Below, piece by piece: positions 7,617 through 15,579 of a stretch of 64,000 bases of DNA; within the stretch, counting starts at the first letter, position 1, and every line of letters starts with the position of its first letter. The stretch is taken from positions 682,001 to 746,000 of the forward strand of contig CP051246.1 in assembly GCA_017795085.1 (NCBI GenBank). Direction: 5' to 3'. This DNA comes from Salegentibacter sp. (GTDB taxonomy: Bacteria > Bacteroidota > Bacteroidia > Flavobacteriales > Flavobacteriaceae). Both the position numbers and the translations under genes were made by a program. Under the pieces are notes generated by a model that was not told the origin of the DNA, made no database searches, and saw only the letters and a program-made list of their open reading frames with translations.

Positions 7617-8894
7617 ATGAAATTAATTCTTAAAATAACTTTTACTGCGTTGTTGCTTTTACTCCCCCTTCGGGGGTTGGGGGGCTTTTGCTTTGCCCAG
7701 GATTTAAACACCTATCTCCAAATCGCTTCAGAAAACCATCATAGTGTACAATCAGCTTATACCGAGTTTGAAGCGGCGCTTGAACAATCGCCACAGGTTT
7801 CCTCGCTGCCTGATCCTACACTTACCGTGAGCGCTTTTGGCCGGATGGTAGAAACCCGCCTTGGAGCCCAGGAAGCCCGCTTTAGTTTAATGCAAATGTT
7901 TCCCTGGTTTGGAACTTTAAAAACGAAAGCAGAAACAGCTAATTTAATGGCCGAAGCTAAATTTCAGGATTATTTGGTACGCCGAAATGAAATTCACCTG
8001 CAAGTTAAAAAAGCCTACGCCCGATTATACGAAATCGAAAAAACCATTGATTTAAAACGGGAGAACCTTAAAGTACTCGATTCTTACCGGGAGCTGGCAC
8101 TGAGTAAATTTAGAAGTGGAAGTTCAAAAATGGTAAATGTGGTAAAAATTGATATTGACCGCGAGGAGGTGATCACCGAAATTGAATTACTACAGGAAGA
8201 ACTGGAAAGTTTAAAACGGCAATTCAATATTTTGCTAAACCGGGAGGAAGAAAGTGAAATTTCAATTCAGGATACTTTGCAGTTTAATACCACAGCTTTA
8301 AAGAAATTCAATCAGGAAGATGTATTTAAAAACCACCCCGAACTCATCAAATTTAACCGGGAAGCAGAAGCCTATCAAAATCAGGTGGAAGTCACTAAAA
8401 AAGAGGGCTTACCTAAACTTGGTTTGGGGCTCGATTATTCAGTGATTTCAGAGCGTACTGATGCCAATCCATCCCGAAATGGGCAGGATGCAATTATGCC
8501 GATGGTTTCTATAAGCCTGCCAATTTTCAGGAAAAAATATAAGGCATCCAGACGCGAAGCAGAATTAAGAGAGAATGTAGCTAAGCAAAACCGAAAAGCT
8601 AAAGAAAATGAATTAAAAAGTAGCCTGGAAGAAACCCGTTATGCGCTGAACAAGGCCGAAAAGTTAGTTGATTTATATGAGCGACAATTGGAAAAAACCA
8701 ATCAGGCAAATGAGCTAGAGATTTCGGCATTTAGTAACGATACGGGCGATTTTGAAGAGATCTTACAATTAAATCAGGATATTTTAATGCTAAAAACCCA
8801 AAAAATAAAGGCTGTAAAAGACGGCTTTACCGCTATGGCCAAATTGGAATATTTGTCTTTTAAAACTGAAGATTATGAAAATGCAACAAAATAA
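7617..8894 (+). CDS. cusC: TolC-family outer-membrane efflux protein (CusC-like)
   Basis: A 425-residue outer-membrane factor with a signal peptide (cleavage near residue 27, CFA-Q) and two copies of the long-helix OEP domain, rich in charged heptads (for example residues 120-200 and 310-400). It would form the exit duct of the CusCBA pump. SLPDPTLTVSAFGRMVE and SLMQMFPWFGTLKTKAE are typical of the metal-efflux subgroup. The middle of the signal peptide (PLRGLGGF) is written by a family 3 dispersed repeat, yet it remains hydrophobic enough to serve. The 3' end overlaps cusB by 20 bases. Confidence 0.9.
   Translation: MKLILKITFTALLLLLPLRGLGGFCFAQDLNTYLQIASENHHSVQSAYTEFEAALEQSPQVSSLPDPTLTVSAFGRMVETRLGAQEARFSLMQMFPWFGTLKTKAETANLMAEAKFQDYLVRRNEIHLQVKKAYARLYEIEKTIDLKRENLKVLDSYRELALSKFRSGSSKMVNVVKIDIDREEVITEIELLQEELESLKRQFNILLNREEESEISIQDTLQFNTTALKKFNQEDVFKNHPELIKFNREAEAYQNQVEVTKKEGLPKLGLGLDYSVISERTDANPSRNGQDAIMPMVSISLPIFRKKYKASRREAELRENVAKQNRKAKENELKSSLEETRYALNKAEKLVDLYERQLEKTNQANELEISAFSNDTGDFEEILQLNQDILMLKTQKIKAVKDGFTAMAKLEYLSFKTEDYENATK
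7661..7691 (+). repeat. Family 3 palindromic repeat inside the cusC signal peptide
   Basis: CTCCCCCTTCGGGGG followed by TTGGGGGGCTTTTGC encodes residues 15-25 of CusC (LLPLRGLGGFC). The same pattern occurs in intergenic DNA at 12280-12316 and, inverted, at 3003-3036. Confidence 0.6.
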
Positions 8895-10587
8895 ATGGCT
8901 AAAAGCTATCGGGATATTGGTGTTAGGCCTGTTTTTAGGATGGCTTATTTTTGGTGGCTCAAAAGAGGAAAATGAAACTCATGAACATCAGGAAGTTTCA
9001 GAAAATCAGGTTTGGACCTGTTCTATGCATCCACAGGTGAGAAAGAATGAACCGGGAGATTGTCCCATTTGTGGGATGGAACTTATTCCTGCCGATAGCG
9101 ATGAAAGTGGAGATTCTGGTGTTTATACGATGAGTGAAAATGCTATGAAACTTGCAAATGTCGCTACGATGCAGGTGGGGAAAAGCCAGGCTTCAAAAGA
9201 GGTTCGGTTAAACGGAAAAGTTAAGGTTGATGAGCGGAATACTTATTCGCAATCTACCCATATTCCCGGTAGGATTGAAGATTTACGGGTGAATTTTACC
9301 GGGGAAAAAGTAAATCGCGGGCAAACACTGGCGGTAGTGTACAGCCCTGAATTGGTAACTGCCCAGGAGGAATTACTTCAGGCTGAGAAAATTCAGGAAA
9401 GTCAGCCAGAAATTTTTGAAGCTGCCAAAGAAAAATTACGACGATGGAAAATTGGCGAAAACCAAATCAATTCAATTTTAGATAATGGAAAGCCCATCGA
9501 GCGTTTCCCGATTACTGCCGATGTAAGTGGTATAGTTTCAGAAAAACTGGTTGACCTGGGCGATTACGTAGAACGTGGAAATCCTATTTATGAAATTTCA
9601 GATCTTTCAAAACTCTGGATTTTATTCGATTTATATGAGAGTCAGTTGGCCTGGGTACAGGAAGGCAGTAAAATTGAATATTCGGTTAAATCCCTGCCCG
9701 GAGAAACCTTTGAGGGTGAAATCAGTTTTATAGATCCATTGCTAAATGCACAAACCCGTGTAGCCACGGCCAGAATTGAGGTTGATAATGCAAATGGCCG
9801 CTTAAAGCCTGAAATGTTTGTAAGTGGAACCCTGCAAACAAATATCGAAGATACCGGAAGCGATGAAATAATCATCCCTAAATCGGCAGTTTTATGGACA
9901 GGAAAGCGCTCTCTGGTTTATACTAAAGAGGACGTTGAAAACGGTGCCGGATTCAAAATAAGAAGAATTACACTGGGTCCTTCACTGGGCGATTCTTATG
10001 TGGTTGAAGAAGGTCTTGAGGCCGGTGATGAAATTGTGGTAAATGGAGCATTTACGGTAGATGCGGCCGTACAACTTTCAGGAAAGCCAAGTATGATGAA
10101 TCCGCCTTCAAAAGAAGGGGAAACCAATGCTGTTGATCTTTCAGAAGAAGCTCAGGCGGTTTTGAAGCCAGTTTTGGAAGAATATCTTCAGTTAAAAGAT
10201 GCCTTGGTTTCCGATGACCCTGAAACTGCTGAAAATGAAATTAAGGATTTGAAAGAGAAATTAAATGAAATTCAACTTTCTACATTTAAGAATGAACACC
10301 GGGGTTCCGTGGAAAATTACCGAAATGAACTTGAGAAAAACCTTGATAATTTGTCAAATGCAGAAGGATTGGAAGAAATTCGGCAGGGTTTTATTCAACT
10401 TTCAGCAGTAATGATAAGAATAGCGCAGAATTATAAGTCGCTTGATGAGCGTCTATATATTCAGCATTGTCCTATGGCCAATAATGATGAGGGAGCTGAT
10501 TGGCTAAGCTTTACCGAAGAGATTAGAAATCCTTATTACGGAAGTGAAATGTTGGGTTGTGGAGAGATAATTGGAAAAATAAACTGA
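8875..10587 (+). CDS. cusB: CusB-like periplasmic adaptor with HMBD and DUF3347 domains
   Basis: A 570-residue membrane-fusion protein linking the RND pump to the outer-membrane channel. In order: an N-terminal membrane anchor (residues 9-22), a heavy-metal-binding domain with WTCSMHPQVRKNEPGDCPICGMEL (residues 47-70), the barrel-sandwich/lipoyl and beta-barrel adaptor core (about 110-400), and a C-terminal DUF3347 domain (about 430-570) with IQHCPMAN and NPYYGSEMLGCGE. The two metal-binding modules suggest that it hands Cu(I) to CusA. The start overlaps cusC; ATG at 8875 or 8881 is possible. Confidence 0.92.
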   Translation: MKMQQNKWLKAIGILVLGLFLGWLIFGGSKEENETHEHQEVSENQVWTCSMHPQVRKNEPGDCPICGMELIPADSDESGDSGVYTMSENAMKLANVATMQVGKSQASKEVRLNGKVKVDERNTYSQSTHIPGRIEDLRVNFTGEKVNRGQTLAVVYSPELVTAQEELLQAEKIQESQPEIFEAAKEKLRRWKIGENQINSILDNGKPIERFPITADVSGIVSEKLVDLGDYVERGNPIYEISDLSKLWILFDLYESQLAWVQEGSKIEYSVKSLPGETFEGEISFIDPLLNAQTRVATARIEVDNANGRLKPEMFVSGTLQTNIEDTGSDEIIIPKSAVLWTGKRSLVYTKEDVENGAGFKIRRITLGPSLGDSYVVEEGLEAGDEIVVNGAFTVDAAVQLSGKPSMMNPPSKEGETNAVDLSEEAQAVLKPVLEEYLQLKDALVSDDPETAENEIKDLKEKLNEIQLSTFKNEHRGSVENYRNELEKNLDNLSNAEGLEEIRQGFIQLSAVMIRIAQNYKSLDERLYIQHCPMANNDEGADWLSFTEEIRNPYYGSEMLGCGEIIGKIN

Positions 10588-10612
10588 GTTAGCAAACCTT
10601 AAAATCAAAATT

Positions 10613-11062
10613 ATGAATCAATATTTAAAATTTGGCCTGATGATGGCGGTTTCATTTGTAATTATGTACGGAGTCATGTTCTTAAACACCGATGTTGTTG
10701 ATCACGTGATGTTAAGTACAATGCGTACGTATATGACTATTTTAATGATTGCACCGATGGCGGTCTCTATGATGCTTTTTATGTGGAAGATGTATAAAAA
10801 CAAAACCGCAAATTATGCGATTTTAGGAATTGCGGTGCTTATTTTTGTCATGACATTTTTTATGATGCGAAGTCAAAATGGAATTGCCGATGTGCAATAT
10901 ATGAAAGGAATGATTCCGCATCACTCCTCAGCTATTTTAACCAGTGAGAATGCTGATATTCAGAATCCGGAAGTAAAAAAACTGGCTGAAGAAATTATAA
11001 AAGCGCAGAAAAAAGAAATTGCCGAGATGAAAACTTTAATCAAAAAACTTGAAAATAAATAA
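10613..11062 (+). CDS. DUF305 membrane protein
   Basis: A 149-residue protein with three methionine-rich hydrophobic segments in the first 90 residues, then the DUF305 core with MKGMIPHHSSAILTSENA and a helical tail ending in IAEMKTLIKKLE. DUF305 proteins have a ferritin-like helical fold and often occur in copper-resistance loci; the HH pair and many methionines make metal binding likely, but the exact role is not established. It follows cusB by 25 bases and belongs to the same operon. Confidence 0.88.
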   Translation: MNQYLKFGLMMAVSFVIMYGVMFLNTDVVDHVMLSTMRTYMTILMIAPMAVSMMLFMWKMYKNKTANYAILGIAVLIFVMTFFMMRSQNGIADVQYMKGMIPHHSSAILTSENADIQNPEVKKLAEEIIKAQKKEIAEMKTLIKKLENK

Positions 11063-11083
11063 CACGCCTAAATTAATTTAAAA

Positions 11084-11644
11084 ATGAAAAAGAAAGTTAG
11101 AAATTTAATGTTGTTGAGCCTTTTAGCGGGGACTATTGCTATGACTTCCTGTAAAAATTCAGAAGGAGATAAAGATGAAGCTTCAGCGCCTATGCAAAAT
11201 GAGATGCACCAGGGAGAAGATAAAATGGAGCCCTACAAAGGGGAAGAGTTGCAGGCCGAATTTAAAGAGGAGGGGACAGCAAAAATGTATAAGCAGTACA
11301 TAGCGATTAAAGATGCACTGGTAAATACCGATGCTGAAGCCACAAAAAAAGAGGCTGCCGATTTGGCTAAAGATGAAACTTCGGGAGAAATTGTTGCTGC
11401 AGCAGAGAAAATTGCTGCTTCCGATAATGTTAACAAACAACGCGAAGCGTTTTCTGAACTAACCAAGGCTATGGAAACTGAGTTGGAAGCGGCATTGGCT
11501 TCCGGAGAAATTTATAAGCAATATTGCCCGATGGCTTTTGAAGGCCAGGGAGATTACTGGTTTTCGAATTCCAAAGACATTTATAACCCATATTTTGGAA
11601 ATAAAATGTTGAATTGCGGTAGGGTGGATGCTACTATTAAATAA
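11084..11644 (+). CDS. DUF3347 lipoprotein
   Basis: A 186-residue lipoprotein: lipobox AMTSC (Cys23), an acidic, Met/His-containing linker (residues 30-65), then a stand-alone DUF3347 domain with MYKQYIAIKDALVNTD, YKQYCPMAFEGQGDYW and NPYFGNKMLNCG. The same domain forms the C-terminus of the CusB-like protein two genes upstream, with matching CPMA and GxxMLxCG motifs, which suggests an exchangeable periplasmic copper-binding module. It is the last gene before a palindromic terminator-like repeat. Confidence 0.85.
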   Translation: MKKKVRNLMLLSLLAGTIAMTSCKNSEGDKDEASAPMQNEMHQGEDKMEPYKGEELQAEFKEEGTAKMYKQYIAIKDALVNTDAEATKKEAADLAKDETSGEIVAAAEKIAASDNVNKQREAFSELTKAMETELEAALASGEIYKQYCPMAFEGQGDYWFSNSKDIYNPYFGNKMLNCGRVDATIK

Positions 11645-11652
11645 AAAGACAT

Positions 11653-11685
11653 AAACCTTCGAGGTTTTTAAAACCTTGAAGGTTT
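11653..11685 (+). terminator. Palindromic repeat, likely terminator of the cus operon
   Basis: AAACCTTCGAGGTTTT facing AAAACCTTGAAGGTTT makes a near-perfect 16-bp inverted repeat nine bases after the DUF3347 stop. Similar AACCT-rich palindromes are common between flavobacterial genes. A run of T directly after the stem is weak, so termination is probable, not certain. Confidence 0.5.
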
Positions 11686-11712
11686 AAAATTTTGATTCTT
11701 TAATTCCGGATT

Positions 11713-12279
11713 ATGGATAATAAAATTCTACATATTAAAAATATGGTTTGTGAGCGCTGCATCATGAGCGTGGAGAATATTCTTGAAAACCAAGAACTGC
11801 CATATACTGAAGTAAGCATGGGGCAGGTGGTTTTAAATAGGGAATTGTCTCCTGGCGAACTTCAGGGATTAGAGAAAAAGCTCCAGGAGATGGGGTTTGA
11901 ATTGGTACAGGAACGCCAGGAAAAAATAGTCAATCAAATAAAAAGTGTCATTATTGAAGCCGTTTATCGCGCTAAGGAACCCGAAAAACATAAGCTTTCA
12001 AAAATACTTAGCGCAAAACTTCATTATGACTATAGTTATCTTACCGGGCTTTTTTCCAAAGCCGAAGGAAAAAGCATTCAAAGTTTTCAAAATAAAGTTA
12101 AAATTGAACGCATAAAAGAACTGCTTGAATACGGTGAGCTAAATATGAACGAAATTGCCGATGCTATGGGGTTTGGCAGTGCCGCTTATCTTTCTACTTT
12201 CTTTAAAAAAGAAACGGGAACAAGCCCTTCACATTATAAAAATGTGATTTCTGAAAGAAAATCTCTAGACGAGTTGTAA
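11713..12279 (+). CDS. AraC-family regulator with HMA-like metal-sensing N-terminus
   Basis: A 188-residue cytoplasmic regulator. Residues 1-70 resemble an HMA (ferredoxin-like) domain with KNMVCERCIMSVENIL (Cys13, Cys16), the same CxxC placement as in copper chaperones. Residues 85-180 carry the AraC-type double helix-turn-helix, including LSKILSAKLHYDYSYLTGLF and IADAMGFGSAAYLSTFFK. The fusion suggests a one-component sensor that binds Cu(I) and controls the flanking efflux, storage and ATPase genes; target sites were not identified. The gene lies between the cus operon and the copper-storage gene. Confidence 0.85.
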   Translation: MDNKILHIKNMVCERCIMSVENILENQELPYTEVSMGQVVLNRELSPGELQGLEKKLQEMGFELVQERQEKIVNQIKSVIIEAVYRAKEPEKHKLSKILSAKLHYDYSYLTGLFSKAEGKSIQSFQNKVKIERIKELLEYGELNMNEIADAMGFGSAAYLSTFFKKETGTSPSHYKNVISERKSLDEL

Positions 12280-12316
12280 CTCCTTCCTTTTGGTAGAGTC
12301 GGGGTGAGGGCTTTTC
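12280..12316 (+). repeat. Family 3 dispersed repeat after the AraC gene
   Basis: It starts directly after the AraC stop codon: CTCCTTCCTTTTGG, then GAGTCGGGGTGAGGGCTTTT. The pattern is the same as at 7661-7691. It may also act as a terminator (GGGCTTTT end). Confidence 0.45.
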
Positions 12317-12371
12317 CATAATCTTAAAACTTCTTACCATAATTTTAAAAGTGCTTTCGGTTAATTCTGGT

Positions 12372-12379
12372 TAATTTTG
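12372..12379 (+). promoter_or_regulatory. Promoter -7 box of the copper-storage gene
   Basis: TAATTTTG matches TAnnTTTG and lies 25 bases before the ATG. It is directly followed by the imperfect palindrome TTGGTATAAACCAA (12377-12390), a possible operator for the neighbouring AraC regulator. Confidence 0.4.
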
Positions 12380-12404
12380 GTATAAACCAATAAAAATCAG
12401 AGTT

Positions 12405-12725
12405 ATGAGGAATGAGAAATTGCTTAGTATACTCGGAAATTGCAGTAACCACTGTAATTACTGTGCTGACGCTTGTTTAGATGAAGACAATGTGAAAATG
12501 ATGAAAGATTGCATTCGAACCGACAGGGTTTGTGCTGAGGTTTGCAGTACTTTAAACCAGGTTTTAGTTACCGGATATAAAAATGTAGACGGACTCGTAA
12601 AATATTGTATTGAAATTTGCAATGCTTGCGCCGATGAATGCGGAAAACACGACCACGACCACTGCCAGGAATGCGCCAAAGCCTGTCGTGAGTGTGCTAA
12701 AGCTTGTGAAGCTTATTTGGCATAA
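12405..12725 (+). CDS. Four-helix-bundle copper-storage-type protein (Csp/DUF326)
   Basis: A 106-residue protein with 16 cysteines, mostly spaced CxxxC and CxxC along helices: residues 13, 17, 20, 24, 36, 43, 47, 68, 72, 75, 79, 87, 90, 94, 97 and 101. A His-rich turn (KHDHDHCQEC) precedes the last helix. This fits the cytosolic Csp3-like family, whose tetramers line the bundle core with thiolates and store many Cu(I) ions. No signal peptide is present. It lies between the AraC regulator and copA, so storage, sensing and export genes are adjacent. Confidence 0.9.
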   Translation: MRNEKLLSILGNCSNHCNYCADACLDEDNVKMMKDCIRTDRVCAEVCSTLNQVLVTGYKNVDGLVKYCIEICNACADECGKHDHDHCQECAKACRECAKACEAYLA

Positions 12726-12765
12726 GACTAATCTTAAGGGCTGATTGAATATTTCACGGGAAACA

Positions 12766-12836
12766 CGTTATGCAGAACTTGTTTCAGCATCTAGTATTCT
12801 TATCAAGTTAGACCCTGAAATAAATTCAGAGTGACG
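12766..12836. repeat. Complete family 1 inverted-repeat element (71 bp)
   Basis: Left arm at 12766-12792 (core GCAGAACTTGTTTCAGC) and right arm at 12810-12836 (core CCCTGAAATAAATTCAG) are inverted versions of one 27-base sequence around a 17-base centre. The element lies in the csp-copA spacer. Confidence 0.65.
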
Positions 12837-12879
12837 TCTACTATAAAAATCAAACAACCTATTTTCTTCAAAATAACCT

Positions 12880-15579
12880 ATGAAACATACCTACAAAATA
12901 TCCGGAATGACCTGCATGGGCTGCAGGGCCCACGTTGAAAATTCTTTAAAGAATGTGAAAGGCGTTATCAATGCAGAGGTAAATCTGGAAAAAGCTAGTG
13001 CTGAGATCGAAATGGAAGATCATATTGACATTGAGAAATTTCAGCAAGCGCTCGAAGACAGTAATTATCAAATTCATCTAAAGGACGATAAGGTTCAAAC
13101 TTATCAGGTGGGTGGAATGACTTGTATGGGTTGTAGAGCCCACGTTGAAGAAATTCTAAATAAGATTGAGGGTGTAAAGACTGCTGAGGTAAATCTTGAA
13201 AAAGCCGAAACGAAAATTGTTTCCAAAGAAGATATTCCGTTAAAGAAATTACAGCAAGTTTTTAAAGAAGATGGTGGGCAGTATGAAATTCACGAACTCG
13301 GAAAAAAAGTAAATTCAAAAAAGAAAAAGTCTTCAGAAGAGGGAGAAGGTGCCGGTGTTTTTTATTGCCCAATGCATTGTGAGGGAGACAAAACCTACGA
13401 TGAGCCCGGTGATTGCCCGGTTTGCGGAATGGATTTAGTAGAAGAAGCCAGCCTGAAGCCTCAATCTACTCAATATACCTGCCCCATGCATCCTGAAGTT
13501 GTTCAGGAGGAGCCGGGTTCCTGTCCAAAATGTGGAATGGATTTGGTGCCGAAAGAACCCGAAGAGTCTGCCGAAAGCAGGTCGTATAAAAAGCTACTGA
13601 AAAAATTTAAGATTGCCGTCGCATTTACCCTGCCGATTTTCATTATTGCGATGTCAGAAATGATTCCGGGAAACCCACTTTATGATTGGATGCCGATGAA
13701 TTACTGGAATTGGGTGCAGTTTGGACTTTCCATTCCGGTGGTTTTTTATGCTACCTGGATGTTTTTTGAACGGGCTTATCGTTCCGTAAAGACCTGGAAC
13801 CTTAATATGTTTACCCTAATTGGGATTGGTGCCGGGGTGGCCTGGATTTTTAGCGTTTTCGGTTTGTTATTTCCAGATTTTTTCCCCGCCCAGTTTAAGT
13901 CGCATCAGGGTACGGTTCACGTTTATTTTGAAGCTGCTACGGTAATCCTTACGCTGGTTTTACTCGGCCAGGTTTTAGAAGCAAGGGCGCATAGCAAAAC
14001 CAATTCGGCGATAAAAGAATTGTTGAAATTGGCTTCCAATAAAGCGATAAAAGTAGTTGATGGAGAGGAAAAAGAAGTTTCTATTAATGAAATTCAGCAA
14101 GGTGATTTGTTACGGGTAAAGCCGGGAGATAAAATTCCCGTAGACGGAATTATCGAGAAAGGTAATTCAAGTATTGATGAGTCAATGATTACCGGAGAAC
14201 CTATTCCTGTTGATAAAGCTGAGGATGATAAAGTGAGTTCGGGAACCATAAATGGGAACCGAAGTTTTACCATGAAAGCCGAAAAAGTAGGAGAGGAAAC
14301 TTTACTTTCTCAAATTATTAAAATGGTGAATGATGCGAGTCGCTCACAGGCACCCATTCAAAAACTGGCCGATAGAATTTCAGCCTGGTTTGTTCCAATA
14401 GTGGTTTTAATTTCCATAGCAACTTTTATCATTTGGGCAATTTTTGGTCCTGAACCACAATATGTTTACGCGTTGGTAAATGCCATCGCAGTGCTTATTA
14501 TCGCTTGCCCCTGTGCGCTTGGTCTGGCCACGCCAATGTCGGTAATGGTAGGCGTGGGGAAAGGCGCTAAAAATGGCGTATTAATAAAAAATGCCCGGGC
14601 GTTACAGGAAATGAACGCTATTGATACCTTAATTATTGATAAAACCGGAACAATTACCGAAGGTAAGCCAAAAGTCGATAGAGTGGAAGTTCTTTTTTCT
14701 GAGAAAAAAGAAGAAATCATTAGTCTTATTGCTGCAGTAAATTCCCAAAGTGAGCATCCGCTGGCAAAAGCTACAGTAAGTTTTGCCAGAGAAAAGGAAT
14801 TGAAGTTTGAAGAAGCTTCCGATTTTAATTCCATTACCGGAAAGGGAGTGACCGGAAAGGTTTCCGATAGGAAAATAGCAATAGGAAATGATAAATTGAT
14901 GGAAGCGGAAAGCATTGATATTCCGTCAGAAATTAAAGAAAAAGTGATTGCCGAACAGGAAAAAGGAAAAACGGTTTCCTATGTTGCTGTAGAAGGAAAA
15001 CTGGCTGGTTTCTTTACGATTACCGATCCGATTAAGAAAACCAGTCGTGAAGCTTTAAAATCGCTGATGAATGGCGGGATGGAAGTGTATATGTTTACCG
15101 GTGATAATGAGAAAACGGCAAAATCGGTAGCCGAAGAACTTGGGCTTAGCGGATTTAAAGCCGGTATGCTGCCTGAAAACAAACAGGAAGAAGTCAAAAA
15201 GCTTCAGGAAAAAGGTAAAAAGGTAGCTATGGCCGGTGATGGAATTAATGATGCCCCTGCTTTAGCCCAGGCTAATATTGGTATTGCTATGGGAACCGGT
15301 ACTGATGTAGCTATTGAAAGTGCCGAAATAACCTTGGTAAAAGGAGATTTAAAAGCAGTGAAAAAGGCAAAAATCCTTAGCAAAAAAGTGATGCGGAATA
15401 TTAAAGAAAATCTCTTTTTTGCACTTGTTTATAATACTATAGGAGTACCTATTGCAGCGGGGGTTTTATATCCGGTTTTTGGACTTTTACTTTCACCAAT
15501 GATTGCTGCGCTGGCAATGAGTTTTAGCTCGGTTTCTGTAATTGGCAATGCACTTCGGTTAAGGAATTCAAAAATTTAA
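12880..15579 (+). CDS. copA: Copper-translocating P-type ATPase CopA
   Basis: An 899-residue P1B-ATPase that exports Cu(I) from the cytoplasm. Order of parts: HMA 1 (GMTCMGC, Cys12/15), HMA 2 (Cys82/85), two heavy-metal-binding HMBD modules (FYCPMH...CPVCGMDL and YTCPMHPE...CPKCGMDLVP, residues 160-228), membrane domain, actuator TGEP, the CPC ion-binding motif (543-545), phosphorylation site DKTGT (Asp587), SEHPLAKA of the nucleotide domain and GDGINDAPALAQA. Length is typical for the Bacteroidota form with four N-terminal metal modules. The start follows a family 1 repeat. Its last four bases overlap the convergent murF end. Confidence 0.96.
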   Translation: MKHTYKISGMTCMGCRAHVENSLKNVKGVINAEVNLEKASAEIEMEDHIDIEKFQQALEDSNYQIHLKDDKVQTYQVGGMTCMGCRAHVEEILNKIEGVKTAEVNLEKAETKIVSKEDIPLKKLQQVFKEDGGQYEIHELGKKVNSKKKKSSEEGEGAGVFYCPMHCEGDKTYDEPGDCPVCGMDLVEEASLKPQSTQYTCPMHPEVVQEEPGSCPKCGMDLVPKEPEESAESRSYKKLLKKFKIAVAFTLPIFIIAMSEMIPGNPLYDWMPMNYWNWVQFGLSIPVVFYATWMFFERAYRSVKTWNLNMFTLIGIGAGVAWIFSVFGLLFPDFFPAQFKSHQGTVHVYFEAATVILTLVLLGQVLEARAHSKTNSAIKELLKLASNKAIKVVDGEEKEVSINEIQQGDLLRVKPGDKIPVDGIIEKGNSSIDESMITGEPIPVDKAEDDKVSSGTINGNRSFTMKAEKVGEETLLSQIIKMVNDASRSQAPIQKLADRISAWFVPIVVLISIATFIIWAIFGPEPQYVYALVNAIAVLIIACPCALGLATPMSVMVGVGKGAKNGVLIKNARALQEMNAIDTLIIDKTGTITEGKPKVDRVEVLFSEKKEEIISLIAAVNSQSEHPLAKATVSFAREKELKFEEASDFNSITGKGVTGKVSDRKIAIGNDKLMEAESIDIPSEIKEKVIAEQEKGKTVSYVAVEGKLAGFFTITDPIKKTSREALKSLMNGGMEVYMFTGDNEKTAKSVAEELGLSGFKAGMLPENKQEEVKKLQEKGKKVAMAGDGINDAPALAQANIGIAMGTGTDVAIESAEITLVKGDLKAVKKAKILSKKVMRNIKENLFFALVYNTIGVPIAAGVLYPVFGLLLSPMIAALAMSFSSVSVIGNALRLRNSKI

